From NCBI GenBank assembly GCA_020726205.1, contig DYTA01000029.1:1-9763 (forward strand): 9,763 nucleotides of DNA. The letters are read 5' to 3'. The notes beneath the pieces were generated by a model. It made no database searches. It had not been told where the DNA came from and saw nothing but the letters and a program-made list of their open reading frames with translations. The translations under genes and the position numbers were made by a program. Below are positions 1-6,550 of this stretch, piece by piece; positions within the stretch are counted from its first letter, which is position 1, and the number at the start of each line of letters is the position of its first letter. The stretch comes from Nitrosospira multiformis (GTDB lineage: Bacteria > Pseudomonadota > Gammaproteobacteria > Burkholderiales > UBA11063).

Positions 1-222
1 AGAGTCGTCTTTACGTACTCCACTTACCCACTCACTTTGCATATTATTGCCTTCGATAACAACACTTTTAACCTGTCCACCTTCTAAATCACTAATAAAT
101 TGAGAATAAGGAACAGTACTCTTTGAATCTTTAGTATCATTAAATTTATTAAAAATCATCATTAAACCAAGACCAATAAACGCCCAAATCAAAAGGCTCT
201 TTAATAAATTACCATTGCGCAT
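1..222 (-). CDS. ftsH: FtsH, ATP-dependent zinc metalloprotease (N-terminal 74 residues only)
   Basis: FtsH is a hexameric inner-membrane AAA+ protease that degrades misfolded membrane proteins and short-lived regulators. Only the N-terminus is present; the frame is open to base 1, so the ATPase and protease domains lie outside the window. Visible are a short cytoplasmic start (MRNGNLLKS), one hydrophobic helix at about residues 6-25, and the beginning of the periplasmic domain with VPYSQFISDL at about 36-45, followed by VKSVVIEGN. These match the 'YSxFxxxVxxGxVxxVxIxG' pattern of proteobacterial FtsH. The identification also rests on position directly after rlmE, the classical rlmE-ftsH pair. 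The ATG at 220-222 is preceded by a modest GGA (231-233) with 8-base spacing. It is probably read both from the upstream operon and from a local promoter at the end of rlmE. Confidence 0.9.
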   Translation of the reverse strand, partial: MRNGNLLKSLLIWAFIGLGLMMIFNKFNDTKDSKSTVPYSQFISDLEGGQVKSVVIEGNNMQSEWVSGVRKDDS

Positions 223-303
223 ATTTTTTATCCAATAAATTTTAGTTAATAACTCATATACAATGAGGAATAATATTACTTAATTAACATACTATTTCCT
301 GAT

Positions 304-334
304 ATTATATCATAATTGTTTCTTATCCTTGCAA
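304..334 (-). promoter_or_regulatory. Putative ftsH promoter with extended -10
   Basis: Read on the minus strand, a consensus TATAAT (304-309) is preceded by TGA (310-312), giving a perfect extended -10 (TGnTATAAT). The TGA is also the stop codon of rlmE. The sequence TTGCAA at 329-334 could be a -35, but with a long 19-base spacer, so the extended -10 probably carries the activity. Transcription would start near 297, leaving a leader of about 75 bases before ftsH. This is a motif-based inference in AT-rich DNA. Confidence 0.45.
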
Positions 335-945
335 AGTAAGTATGTTTCACTACTTTTACTTTTTGAAGCATCTGGTTTTCTGATAATGACTTTGGTAAAA
401 ATTTCACGAGCTGATTTTACTAAATTATCAAATTCATAACCATGAAATACTTTAATCAAGCAATGACCACCAACTTTAAGATAATCTCGAGCAAAATCAA
501 GCACTAGTTCAACTAAGTGTGCACCTCTAGCTTGATCAACTTGCTTAATACCACTTAAGTTGGGAGCCATATCAGAAATAACTAAATCTACTTCACGATG
601 ATTAATAGCATGTAATAAGTGATCCAAAGTTTCTTGAGATGTAAAATCACCTTGAATAAAATTTAATTTATGTAAAGGAGTAATATCCAAAAGATCTACA
701 CCAACCACACGACCAACATCACCGACTTGCTGTATTGCAACCTGAGACCAACTACCTGGCGCACAACCTAAATCAACTACTGTTTTTACATTGTTAAATA
801 ACTTTTCTTGTGCATCAATTTCCAATAGCTTAAACGCCGCTCGAGAACGGTATCCTGATTTCTGTGCTTGGTTAACATATAAATCATTAATGTGCTCATG
901 AACCCAAGATTTAGATAACTTATTTTTTTTAATTTTTTCAGACAT
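310..945 (-). CDS. rlmE: RlmE (FtsJ/RrmJ), 23S rRNA U2552 2'-O-ribose methyltransferase
   Basis: RlmE methylates the 2'-O of U2552 in the ribosomal A-loop late in 50S assembly, using S-adenosylmethionine. The 211-residue length matches the family (209 in E. coli). The SAM-binding motif I is VVDLGCAPGSWSQ (residues 56-68), followed by the acidic D84 in GVDLL. The K-D-K-E catalytic tetrad is complete as K39, D125 (in SDMAPN), K165 (in CLIKVFHG) and E200 (in SSETYL), each one position later than E. coli K38/D124/K164/E199. An N-terminal lysine-rich stretch probably contacts rRNA. The ATG at 943-945 overlaps the end of the upstream transporter gene by 8 bases (ATGTCTGA), and its weak purine-rich ribosome site (GAGTGAAAG) lies inside that gene, suggesting translational coupling. 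ftsH follows after 87 bases. Confidence 0.97.
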   Translation of the reverse strand: MSEKIKKNKLSKSWVHEHINDLYVNQAQKSGYRSRAAFKLLEIDAQEKLFNNVKTVVDLGCAPGSWSQVAIQQVGDVGRVVGVDLLDITPLHKLNFIQGDFTSQETLDHLLHAINHREVDLVISDMAPNLSGIKQVDQARGAHLVELVLDFARDYLKVGGHCLIKVFHGYEFDNLVKSAREIFTKVIIRKPDASKSKSSETYLLCKDKKQL

Positions 946-2524
946 TTTCTTTCACTCTAAATAATTTTGCCAATATAAAAGTAACAATATAAAAGACAGT
1001 TATTACTAGTGTTACAACACTCACAAAATCTATAAAATTAGCAAATTTTATAATTTCATACAAACTTGGCACATTATTTATATTTAAAAATAAAAACGCT
1101 GATAATGACATAGTAATTACAATCAAATCAACAATAAAGCTTATACTTAAATTTAATAAGTTAAACAATATTGGCATAGAACTAATAAGTAATAAAGCAC
1201 CCACATAATAAATATCAAAAAATCTATAAAATACTAAACCAATACAAATAGCAACAATGAAAAACATAAACATAAAGACTCTTGCTGCCCATAAATTTTC
1301 TAAATCTTCTTTAGTTTTATTATGTTTTAAAGCATAAATTCCACGAATAGATGCAACTGTTGCAAAAAAAACTGTTTCACTGATAGTTTTATAAAAAAGT
1401 AGTACTATCATGAACAACATAACAAAAGCATACGGAAAGATAGCTTTAACTAAAACTAATCCAGAACTTGAATAATCAAAAATACTTTGTGAGCTATCAA
1501 AACTATCAATTATATTTTTATTACTCATTAATAATGGAACAAGCCCTTTTTGTGGTGTTGGTGTATTATTATTTACTGATTTGACTATATAACCAACCGA
1601 TCCATCCTCTAATCTGGTTTGTTGTGTAACTATTTTATTTCCGTTATTCAAAGTAGGCTTATTGCTTGGTGTTGCTAGAGATAAAACACCAGTTAAAATA
1701 ATTACTACAATCAAAATAAGTTGACCAAATCTACTTAATTTAGTTGTATTCGTTGGAAGATTTTTTTGTTGTTTTAAATAACTTAAAGGATTTATTATTA
1801 ATAATAAAGTACAAGATAAAATTATCAACCAGTAATATTGTAAATTTAAAAAAGGCTTAATTAATTCATTAGACGCCATTTTATTATTAAATTCTATATT
1901 ATGTAAACCATCAACTACTCCAGCAACACCTAAATGATTAATTCCAATAACAATAGTAGCAAATATGATAGCAAAATAAATAATTATCGTCCAACCTTGA
2001 TTATATAAAATACTAACAAATCCACCAATAAGCATTGATATTGCAATAAACGCCATTAGCGATAGAGTACTATTTCCGAACTCCCAACCAAGTAAACTTT
2101 TAAATAAAGTAACCATCATCATGATTGCAGCACCTGCAACCATAAGCATAAATAGAGAATAAAACACTGTAATAAAATAATTAGAATAATTTTCATGTTG
2201 ATAATTATTGAGATCTTCAAAAAATCTAGACCTAATAATTATCTTATCTAACATTATAGCAACAAATATAAAAATCGGAACTAAAACCCACACAATAGAC
2301 AATCCAAAATATGCACCACTAGCACTAAAAAATATAAACTCAGGCAACCCGATACTAATTCGTCCAATTGAAATCCAGGTTTTATTTAAAGAAATTTTTT
2401 CAGCAACCAAATAATTTCCACTATTAGTATTTTTTCTACGAAAATAATATGCGATAGAAATAATAAGACCAAACAAAACTGTCATTAAAATATAGTCTAA
2501 ATTTGAGAGATTTAAAAGATACAT
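938..2524 (-). CDS. Divergent sodium:solute symporter (SSS)-family membrane transporter, substrate unknown
   Basis: This is a 528-residue integral membrane protein with about 13 hydrophobic helices (approximately 10-28, 50-70, 76-95, 115-142, 152-173, 177-197, 229-246, 266-284, 354-378, 414-433, 440-460, 461-480, 497-521), the SSS (LeuT-fold) topology. Two family landmarks are recognisable. After the first helix, GNYLVAEKISL (36-46) corresponds to the usual 'DYxLAGRSL'. Residues 379-397 (KTISET to RGIY) align without gaps to the 'STLSCQ...TEDLY' segment of PutP, which carries Na2-site residues. At the first position the usual serine is K379; T380 and S382 are kept. A polar, Asn/Ser-rich loop of about 69 residues (285-353) separates helices 8 and 9, roughly twice the PutP loop. 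Overall similarity to well-known members looks low, so substrate and coupling ion cannot be named. The start has a weak AGG site (2532-2534). It is the first gene of a unit with rlmE and ftsH. A membrane protein of unrelated function is a less likely alternative. Confidence 0.72.
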   Translation of the reverse strand: MYLLNLSNLDYILMTVLFGLIISIAYYFRRKNTNSGNYLVAEKISLNKTWISIGRISIGLPEFIFFSASGAYFGLSIVWVLVPIFIFVAIMLDKIIIRSRFFEDLNNYQHENYSNYFITVFYSLFMLMVAGAAIMMMVTLFKSLLGWEFGNSTLSLMAFIAISMLIGGFVSILYNQGWTIIIYFAIIFATIVIGINHLGVAGVVDGLHNIEFNNKMASNELIKPFLNLQYYWLIILSCTLLLIINPLSYLKQQKNLPTNTTKLSRFGQLILIVVIILTGVLSLATPSNKPTLNNGNKIVTQQTRLEDGSVGYIVKSVNNNTPTPQKGLVPLLMSNKNIIDSFDSSQSIFDYSSSGLVLVKAIFPYAFVMLFMIVLLFYKTISETVFFATVASIRGIYALKHNKTKEDLENLWAARVFMFMFFIVAICIGLVFYRFFDIYYVGALLLISSMPILFNLLNLSISFIVDLIVITMSLSAFLFLNINNVPSLYEIIKFANFIDFVSVVTLVITVFYIVTFILAKLFRVKENV

Positions 2525-2586
2525 ATAAAAACCTAAAATGATTAAAATAAAAAATACTATTTAATTTTGGTTAGAAAATACTAGCT

Positions 2587-2616
2587 ATTATATATCAAAT
2601 GAAAAGGCGATGGAAA
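2587..2616 (-). promoter_or_regulatory. Putative promoter for the SSS-like gene, rlmE and ftsH unit
   Basis: On the minus strand a consensus TATAAT lies at 2587-2592. TTTCCA at 2611-2616 matches the -35 consensus at 4 of 6 positions, with an 18-base spacer. The -35 sits in the loop and inner arm of the preceding terminator hairpin. Predicted transcription starts near 2580, giving a leader of about 55 AT-rich bases before the ATG at 2524. The base composition makes chance matches common, so confidence is moderate. Confidence 0.4.
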
Positions 2617-2631
2617 TAAACCATCGCCTTT
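2601..2631 (-). terminator. Rho-independent terminator of the coaD/RsmB-like/CNT unit
   Basis: A perfect 11-bp inverted repeat (AAAGGCGATGG at 2603-2613 with CCATCGCCTTT at 2621-2631) encloses a 7-base loop. It lies 20 bases beyond the stop codon of the nucleoside transporter gene. On the minus strand the stem ends in CCTTTTCATTT, a usable U-rich tail; the plus strand lacks a comparable run. The stem contains the only GC-rich patch in this intergenic region. Confidence 0.85.
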
Positions 2632-2651
2632 AAGGATTTATAAGTTAAATT

Positions 2652-3950
2652 TTAGCCTAGGATATTGTGCCAGAATCCAGCAACAGTAGCAGTCATAAAT
2701 CCTGCCATAATTGCAGCAAACAAAGCTTTAAACCCCATACTAGCTAAATCAGACTGACGTCCTGGAGCTAATGCTGAAAAAGCCCCCATCGAAATACCGA
2801 TAGAAGAAAAATTTGAGAAGCTAGCTAATGCAAAAGTAGAAATAAATACTGAATTAGCAGATAATAAACCAGCAGCTTTCATTTTACCTAAACTCATATA
2901 TGCCACAAATTCGTTAATTGCAACTTTCTGCCCTAATAAACTACCTACCTGTAATGTTTCACTCCAACTAATTCCCATGAAGAAAGCAAAGAATCTGAAT
3001 ATCAACCCAAAAATAAACTCAAGTGATAGACCATCAAAAGCTTTATTTGACATTGCAGCAATCCAATTGTTAATGTGGATAACATCACCAACCCAAAATA
3101 ATATTCCGTCTATTGCATGCACTAAAGGAATTACAGCCATTAAAGCTGCACAAATTGCTACACCAATTTTAACACCAGTGAACGCACCATGCATAATCGC
3201 ATCAATAGCACTTTCTGCCTGCATACCACCAACTTCAATATGAGAAGAATCCATGATTTTGTCATATTCAGTTTCAGGGAAGAATATTTTAGCAAATATA
3301 ATTGCAGATGTCGCATTCATAAATGTTGCAGTTAATAACGATTGAGCAAACATCATTTCTTGTGCATGATCTCCACCACCAAGGAAGCTTAAATAAATTC
3401 CTAAAGTAGAACCAGATAAGTTAGCAAGACCAGCAACAAAAGCACAAGCTAATTCAGATCTAGTCATTTTAGCAACATAAGGTCCAATAACCATTGGGCC
3501 CTCAGATTGACCTAAGAAAATATCAGAAATAACAACCAAGCTTTCCACGCCAGATAAGCGAATAGTTTTTCTTAGTAAAAATGCTAACAAAACGATAATT
3601 TTTTGCATAATACCAAAGAAATACAATAATGAAATTACTGAGCCAAAGAAAATAATTGTAGGAACTACAACTAAGGCAAAAATAAATCCATATTTCGAAG
3701 TATCAACTAAACCACCAAATACAAATCCTGCACCTTGATTTGCATAATCCATAAATTTCAATAACCCAGCAGAAATACCAGTTAAAAGAAAGTTTACAGC
3801 AGGAACGTAACGAATTAACAAGAATAAAATATTTTGCATTAAGAATGCTGTTAATACTAATTTCCAATTAATTGATTTTTTGTTTTCTGACATTATGAAC
3901 GCAATAGCGATCAAAAAGAAGAAACCAAGAAAACTTTGCACAACTAACAT
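2652..3950 (-). CDS. CNT-family concentrative nucleoside transporter (NupC/NupX-like)
   Basis: This is an inner-membrane ion-coupled symporter that imports nucleosides. The 432-residue protein is hydrophobic throughout. It shows the CNT signature in the expected order: FVFGGLVD (77-83), GQSE (147-150), the helix with ISWSET around E331 followed by GSLLGQKVAINEFVAY (336-351), and ASFSNFSSIGI (376-386). By analogy with the Vibrio cholerae CNT structure, Q148, S149 and E150 (GQTE there), E331, N380 and S383 should form the nucleoside site. The N-terminal IAIAFIMSENKKSI and the GQKxAINEFVAY block resemble E. coli NupX (YeiM/YeiJ group) more than NupC as I recall them, so no symbol is assigned. 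Whether Na+ or H+ drives it cannot be told. GGAG at 3960-3963 lies 9 bases before the ATG. It follows the RsmB-like gene by 66 bases and is the last gene before the terminator. Confidence 0.93.
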   Translation of the reverse strand: MLVVQSFLGFFFLIAIAFIMSENKKSINWKLVLTAFLMQNILFLLIRYVPAVNFLLTGISAGLLKFMDYANQGAGFVFGGLVDTSKYGFIFALVVVPTIIFFGSVISLLYFFGIMQKIIVLLAFLLRKTIRLSGVESLVVISDIFLGQSEGPMVIGPYVAKMTRSELACAFVAGLANLSGSTLGIYLSFLGGGDHAQEMMFAQSLLTATFMNATSAIIFAKIFFPETEYDKIMDSSHIEVGGMQAESAIDAIMHGAFTGVKIGVAICAALMAVIPLVHAIDGILFWVGDVIHINNWIAAMSNKAFDGLSLEFIFGLIFRFFAFFMGISWSETLQVGSLLGQKVAINEFVAYMSLGKMKAAGLLSANSVFISTFALASFSNFSSIGISMGAFSALAPGRQSDLASMGFKALFAAIMAGFMTATVAGFWHNILG

Positions 3951-3994
3951 AATTTTCGACTCCAGATGTTACTAATAAGATAATAATTGTACCT

Positions 3995-4013
3995 AAAAAC
4001 CATATTACTATGG
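3995..4013 (-). terminator. Small tetraloop hairpin with U5 after the RsmB-like gene (weak terminator or attenuator)
   Basis: On the minus strand, three bases after the stop codon, CCATA (4009-4013) pairs with TATGG (4000-4004) around a GTAA loop, which in RNA is a GNRA-type tetraloop. Five thymines (3995-3999) follow directly. The layout is that of an intrinsic terminator, but the 5-bp stem is short, so partial read-through into the nucleoside transporter gene is likely. A possible -10 (TACAAT, 3986-3991) with a poor -35 lies just beyond it, so the transporter may also have its own start. Confidence 0.35.
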
Positions 4014-4016
4014 ATG

Positions 4017-5258
4017 TTAAATTTCTTTTTTCTTTATTGCACATGCAAAAAAGCCATCTGTATCATGTGAGACAGGATTTAGCTCTAAATATTTGGCATC
4101 TGATAAATTTAGCGAATCAATTTTAAGAATCTGTTTAACATCAATAATTTCAAAATCTAGATTTTGCTCCAGAAATTTTTGTACTATATCTTGATTCTCT
4201 GCACGCAATATACTACATGTAGCATATACCAACACACCACCAGGTTTAACTAGACGACTAGCTGCATTAATGATATTAATTTGTTTAAGATTAATTTCTG
4301 CTAAGCTTTGCTCGGTTTGTCTAAACTTTAAATCAGGGTTACGCCGAATAGTACCTAGACCAAGACATGGTGCATCAACAAACACTCGATCCATTTTTTC
4401 ATAAAGTCGCTTAACCTTAGTATCATTTTCATTATTAATCAATTGTGGATAAACATTTGATAAACCAGAACGTGATAATCGAGGTGTTAGATTGCCAAGT
4501 CTACGCTCATTAACATCAAAAGCATAAATTCGTCCAGTATTTTTCATAAGCATACCAAATAACAAAGTTTTTCCGCCACTTCCAGCACAAAAATCAGTTA
4601 CCATTTCTCCTCGTTTAGGTTCGAGAAGTAATCCAGCTAATTGACTTGCCTCATCTTGAACCTCAATAACACCATCTTGAAATAAGCTATTTTTAAGCAA
4701 TGCTGCACGATCTGACAACTTAATACCATATGGAGAATATTGAGTAATTTTCGCTTTAAACCCTTGCTCTTCCAGTGCTTTAAGCACATCATTACGATTT
4801 GATTTAATTGTATTTACACGCAATGTAAGTGGTGCTTGTTTTGTCATTGATTTAGCTAAAGTAGCAATTTCTACCTGACTCATATATTTAGATAATTCTG
4901 CGATTACCCACTCAGGAAGTTCAATTGTTTCCATATTTAAATCTTTAATTTTATCCAACTCACCTAAATTAATACTTTTTAGTTCACGTATTTCGTGTCT
5001 TCCTACACCAGTTAATTTTAACCAAGTATAGCCAATCAATGTAAAGGAATTATTTGGATTAACAACTGCAGAAAGTTTATAATAATGACGTAAAATAGTA
5101 TAAATTGTTTCCGCAATAACACCACGCTCCCTAACTCCTATTTTACGATTTTCTCGAAAAAATTTAGATAATTGCGCATCTGCTGGATATTCAAATTTTG
5201 CGACTTCAGTCCAAAGTTTGGCACAAGCACGTACTATACTGTCATTTACATTTTGCAT
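4017..5258 (-). CDS. RsmB/NOP2-family RNA (cytosine-C5) methyltransferase
   Basis: This is a SAM-dependent enzyme expected to form 5-methylcytosine in rRNA. The 413 residues divide into an N-terminal helical region (about 1-135, with RKIGVRERGVIAETIYTILR at 38-57) and a C-terminal Rossmann methyltransferase. Motif I is DFCAGSGGKT (222-231). D248 in YAFDVN probably binds the SAM ribose. Motif IV is DAPC (295-298), continuing LGLGTIRRNPDL. Motif VI is ATCS (346-349) with the expected nucleophile C348; C298 is the release cysteine. HDTDGFFACAI (398-408) is the closing motif. The 'FCAGxGGKT' motif and the N-terminus look more like the betaproteobacterial RsmB-like paralog than E. coli RsmB (C967), so the target site is uncertain and no symbol is given. 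L299 after the motif IV cysteine is unusual; Ser or Thr is typical. It overlaps coaD by 17 bases, with a good AGAGG site inside coaD. Confidence 0.92.
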   Translation of the reverse strand: MQNVNDSIVRACAKLWTEVAKFEYPADAQLSKFFRENRKIGVRERGVIAETIYTILRHYYKLSAVVNPNNSFTLIGYTWLKLTGVGRHEIRELKSINLGELDKIKDLNMETIELPEWVIAELSKYMSQVEIATLAKSMTKQAPLTLRVNTIKSNRNDVLKALEEQGFKAKITQYSPYGIKLSDRAALLKNSLFQDGVIEVQDEASQLAGLLLEPKRGEMVTDFCAGSGGKTLLFGMLMKNTGRIYAFDVNERRLGNLTPRLSRSGLSNVYPQLINNENDTKVKRLYEKMDRVFVDAPCLGLGTIRRNPDLKFRQTEQSLAEINLKQINIINAASRLVKPGGVLVYATCSILRAENQDIVQKFLEQNLDFEIIDVKQILKIDSLNLSDAKYLELNPVSHDTDGFFACAIKKKEI

Positions 5259-5754
5259 ATATTTCCTCTTGATTTTTTTTGATTAATGAATTAACAACAA
5301 CTGATGGTACATATTTAGTTACAATATTCTCCCATCCTTTAGTACCGACAAAACCCTTGATTAAGCTAGATGAAACTTCGGCATATTCTCTAGGTGGAAT
5401 TAAAAAAATAGTTTCAATTTCATTACAAACATCATAATTTATGTATCGTATAGTTTTTTCAAATTCATAATCCTGTGCATTTCTAATTCCCCTAACAATA
5501 AAACTAGCTCCAACAGAGTTTGCATAATTAACCAAAAACTCCCCACTAAAGCTATCAACTTTAATATTAGTATGGTTTTCAAGGCATAACTGCAACAACT
5601 CTAAACGTTCGTTAAGTGAAAAAGTATAATGTTTATCAGGATTACTACCAACCGCAACAATTAATTCATCAAAAATTGATGCAGCTTTTTGTATAACCCA
5701 CAAATGTCCATTAGTTATAGGATCAAAACTTCCAGCGTAAATAGCTTTTGTCAT
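5242..5754 (-). CDS. coaD: CoaD, phosphopantetheine adenylyltransferase
   Basis: CoaD transfers AMP from ATP to 4'-phosphopantetheine, giving dephospho-CoA in the penultimate step of CoA synthesis; it is a cytosolic hexamer in E. coli. The nucleotidyltransferase signature is clear: AGSFDPITNGH (7-17), with the catalytic H17 of the (T/H)xGH motif, K41, then VRGIRNAQDYEFE (87-99). R88, R91, D95 and E99 occupy the same positions as in E. coli. The SSS of EVSSSLIKG (126-134) matches the 'ISSS/TxVR' ATP loop. The length of 170 is slightly above the usual 160-165. The segment after SSS carries GTKGWENIVTKYVP, about three residues longer than in E. coli and of different character. R107 of E. coli corresponds to Y107 here. 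GGGAG at 5763-5767 sits 8 bases before the ATG. It is the first gene of a three-gene unit, divergent from sodB; I see no convincing -35/-10 pair for it. Confidence 0.95.
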   Translation of the reverse strand: MTKAIYAGSFDPITNGHLWVIQKAASIFDELIVAVGSNPDKHYTFSLNERLELLQLCLENHTNIKVDSFSGEFLVNYANSVGASFIVRGIRNAQDYEFEKTIRYINYDVCNEIETIFLIPPREYAEVSSSLIKGFVGTKGWENIVTKYVPSVVVNSLIKKNQEEIYAKCK

Positions 5755-5837
5755 TTATAAAACTCCCATGAATGTCGATATTGTAATCTACTACCCAATA
5801 AAACATAGATAAATTTCGCCACCAATAACCTCACAAC

Positions 5838-5867
5838 ATGATAAACTATTGCCTGAACTTATATAAT
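5838..5867 (+). promoter_or_regulatory. Putative sodB promoter
   Basis: In the 143-base divergent coaD/sodB spacer, a consensus TATAAT (5862-5867) is preceded at 18 bases by ATGATA (5838-5843), which matches the -35 consensus at 4 of 6 positions. Transcription would start near 5874, leaving a short leader of about 24 bases that contains the AAAGGAA ribosome site (5884-5890). I could not recognise a Fur box or other operator in the spacer. Confidence 0.45.
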
Positions 5868-5897
5868 TTTATTACATTTAAGTAAAGGAAAATAAGC

Positions 5898-6479
5898 ATG
5901 GAACATAAATTACCAACATTAAATTATGCATTAGATGCTCTAGCACCTCATATCTCACAAGAGACTCTAGAATTTCATTATGGCAAGCACCACCAGACTT
6001 ATGTCACAAACCTTAATAACTTAATCAAAGACACTGAGTTTGAAAATTTAACCTTAGAAGAAATTATTGTTAAGTCTTCTGCTGGAATTTTCAACAATGC
6101 TGCACAAGTTTGGAATCATAGTTTTTATTGGAACTGTTTATCTCCAAATGGCGGTGGAGAACCAACAGGATTGTTAAAAGAAGCAATTGATAAACAATTT
6201 GGCAACTTTGAAGAGTTTAAAAAACAATTTACAACAACTTGCGTTGGCACTTTTGGATCTGGTTGGGGTTGGCTAGTTAAGACACCTAAAGGTGAATTGG
6301 CACTAGTATCAACTTCAAATGCAGCAACACCATTGACAACAGAGAATAAAGCATTATTAACTTGTGATGTATGGGAACACGCTTATTACATTGACTACCG
6401 TAATAGCCGGCCTAATTACATGACAGCTTTTTGGAATTTAGTTAATTGGGATTTTGTAAGCAAAAATTTTGCTGAATAA
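5898..6479 (+). CDS. sodB: SodB, iron superoxide dismutase
   Basis: SodB dismutates superoxide to oxygen and hydrogen peroxide in the cytosol; no signal peptide is present. The 193 residues equal the E. coli length. The four metal ligands are H27 (FHYGKHH), H74 (WNHSFYW), D157 and H161 (DVWEHAYY, the family signature). Iron rather than manganese is indicated by Q70 in [10 protein letters not shown] and A142 in SNAATP; MnSOD has Gly and Gln at the corresponding places. Second-sphere Y35 and W159 are present. The sequence is strongly betaproteobacterial, with neisserial-looking ends. AAAGGAA (5884-5890) is well spaced before the only plausible ATG. It is transcribed alone, divergent from coaD and convergent with yhdP, with a hairpin terminator 21 bases downstream. 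Confidence 0.98.
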   Translation: MEHKLPTLNYALDALAPHISQETLEFHYGKHHQTYVTNLNNLIKDTEFENLTLEEIIVKSSAGIFNNAAQVWNHSFYWNCLSPNGGGEPTGLLKEAIDKQFGNFEEFKKQFTTTCVGTFGSGWGWLVKTPKGELALVSTSNAATPLTTENKALLTCDVWEHAYYIDYRNSRPNYMTAFWNLVNWDFVSKNFAE

Positions 6480-6500
6480 ATCACTGAAATCTTAATAACA

Positions 6501-6529
6501 AAATAGCTTTACAACTCGTAAAGCTATTT
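6501..6529. terminator. Bidirectional hairpin terminator between sodB and yhdP
   Basis: A perfect 12-bp inverted repeat (AAATAGCTTTAC at 6501-6512 with GTAAAGCTATTT at 6518-6529) encloses a 5-base loop. It lies 21 bases after the sodB stop and 21 bases after the yhdP stop on the other strand. The outer A:T pairs provide U-rich tails in both directions: TATTTATAT on plus, TATTTTGTTATT on minus. It probably terminates both convergent genes. Confidence 0.78.
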
Positions 6530-6550
6530 ATATAAAATAAATTTTAAAAA

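Noticed and set aside
301..311. Palindrome GATATTATATC as an operator
   Set aside because: It is very short, AT-only apart from its ends, and explained by the overlapping stop codon and -10 element.
2208..2414. Plus-strand open frame of 68 codons inside the SSS-like gene
   Set aside because: It lies fully antisense to a well-supported membrane protein gene, resembles no known protein, and is expected by chance opposite hydrophobic AT-rich coding sequence.
2977..3243. Plus-strand open frame of 88 codons inside the nucleoside transporter gene
   Set aside because: It is antisense to a clear CNT transporter with conserved motifs throughout; its Ile/Pro/Ala-rich translation is the expected complement of that sequence.
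5780..5785. TACAAT on the minus strand as the coaD -10
   Set aside because: No acceptable -35 is found at 16-18 bases; in DNA this AT-rich a lone -10-like hexamer is not enough.
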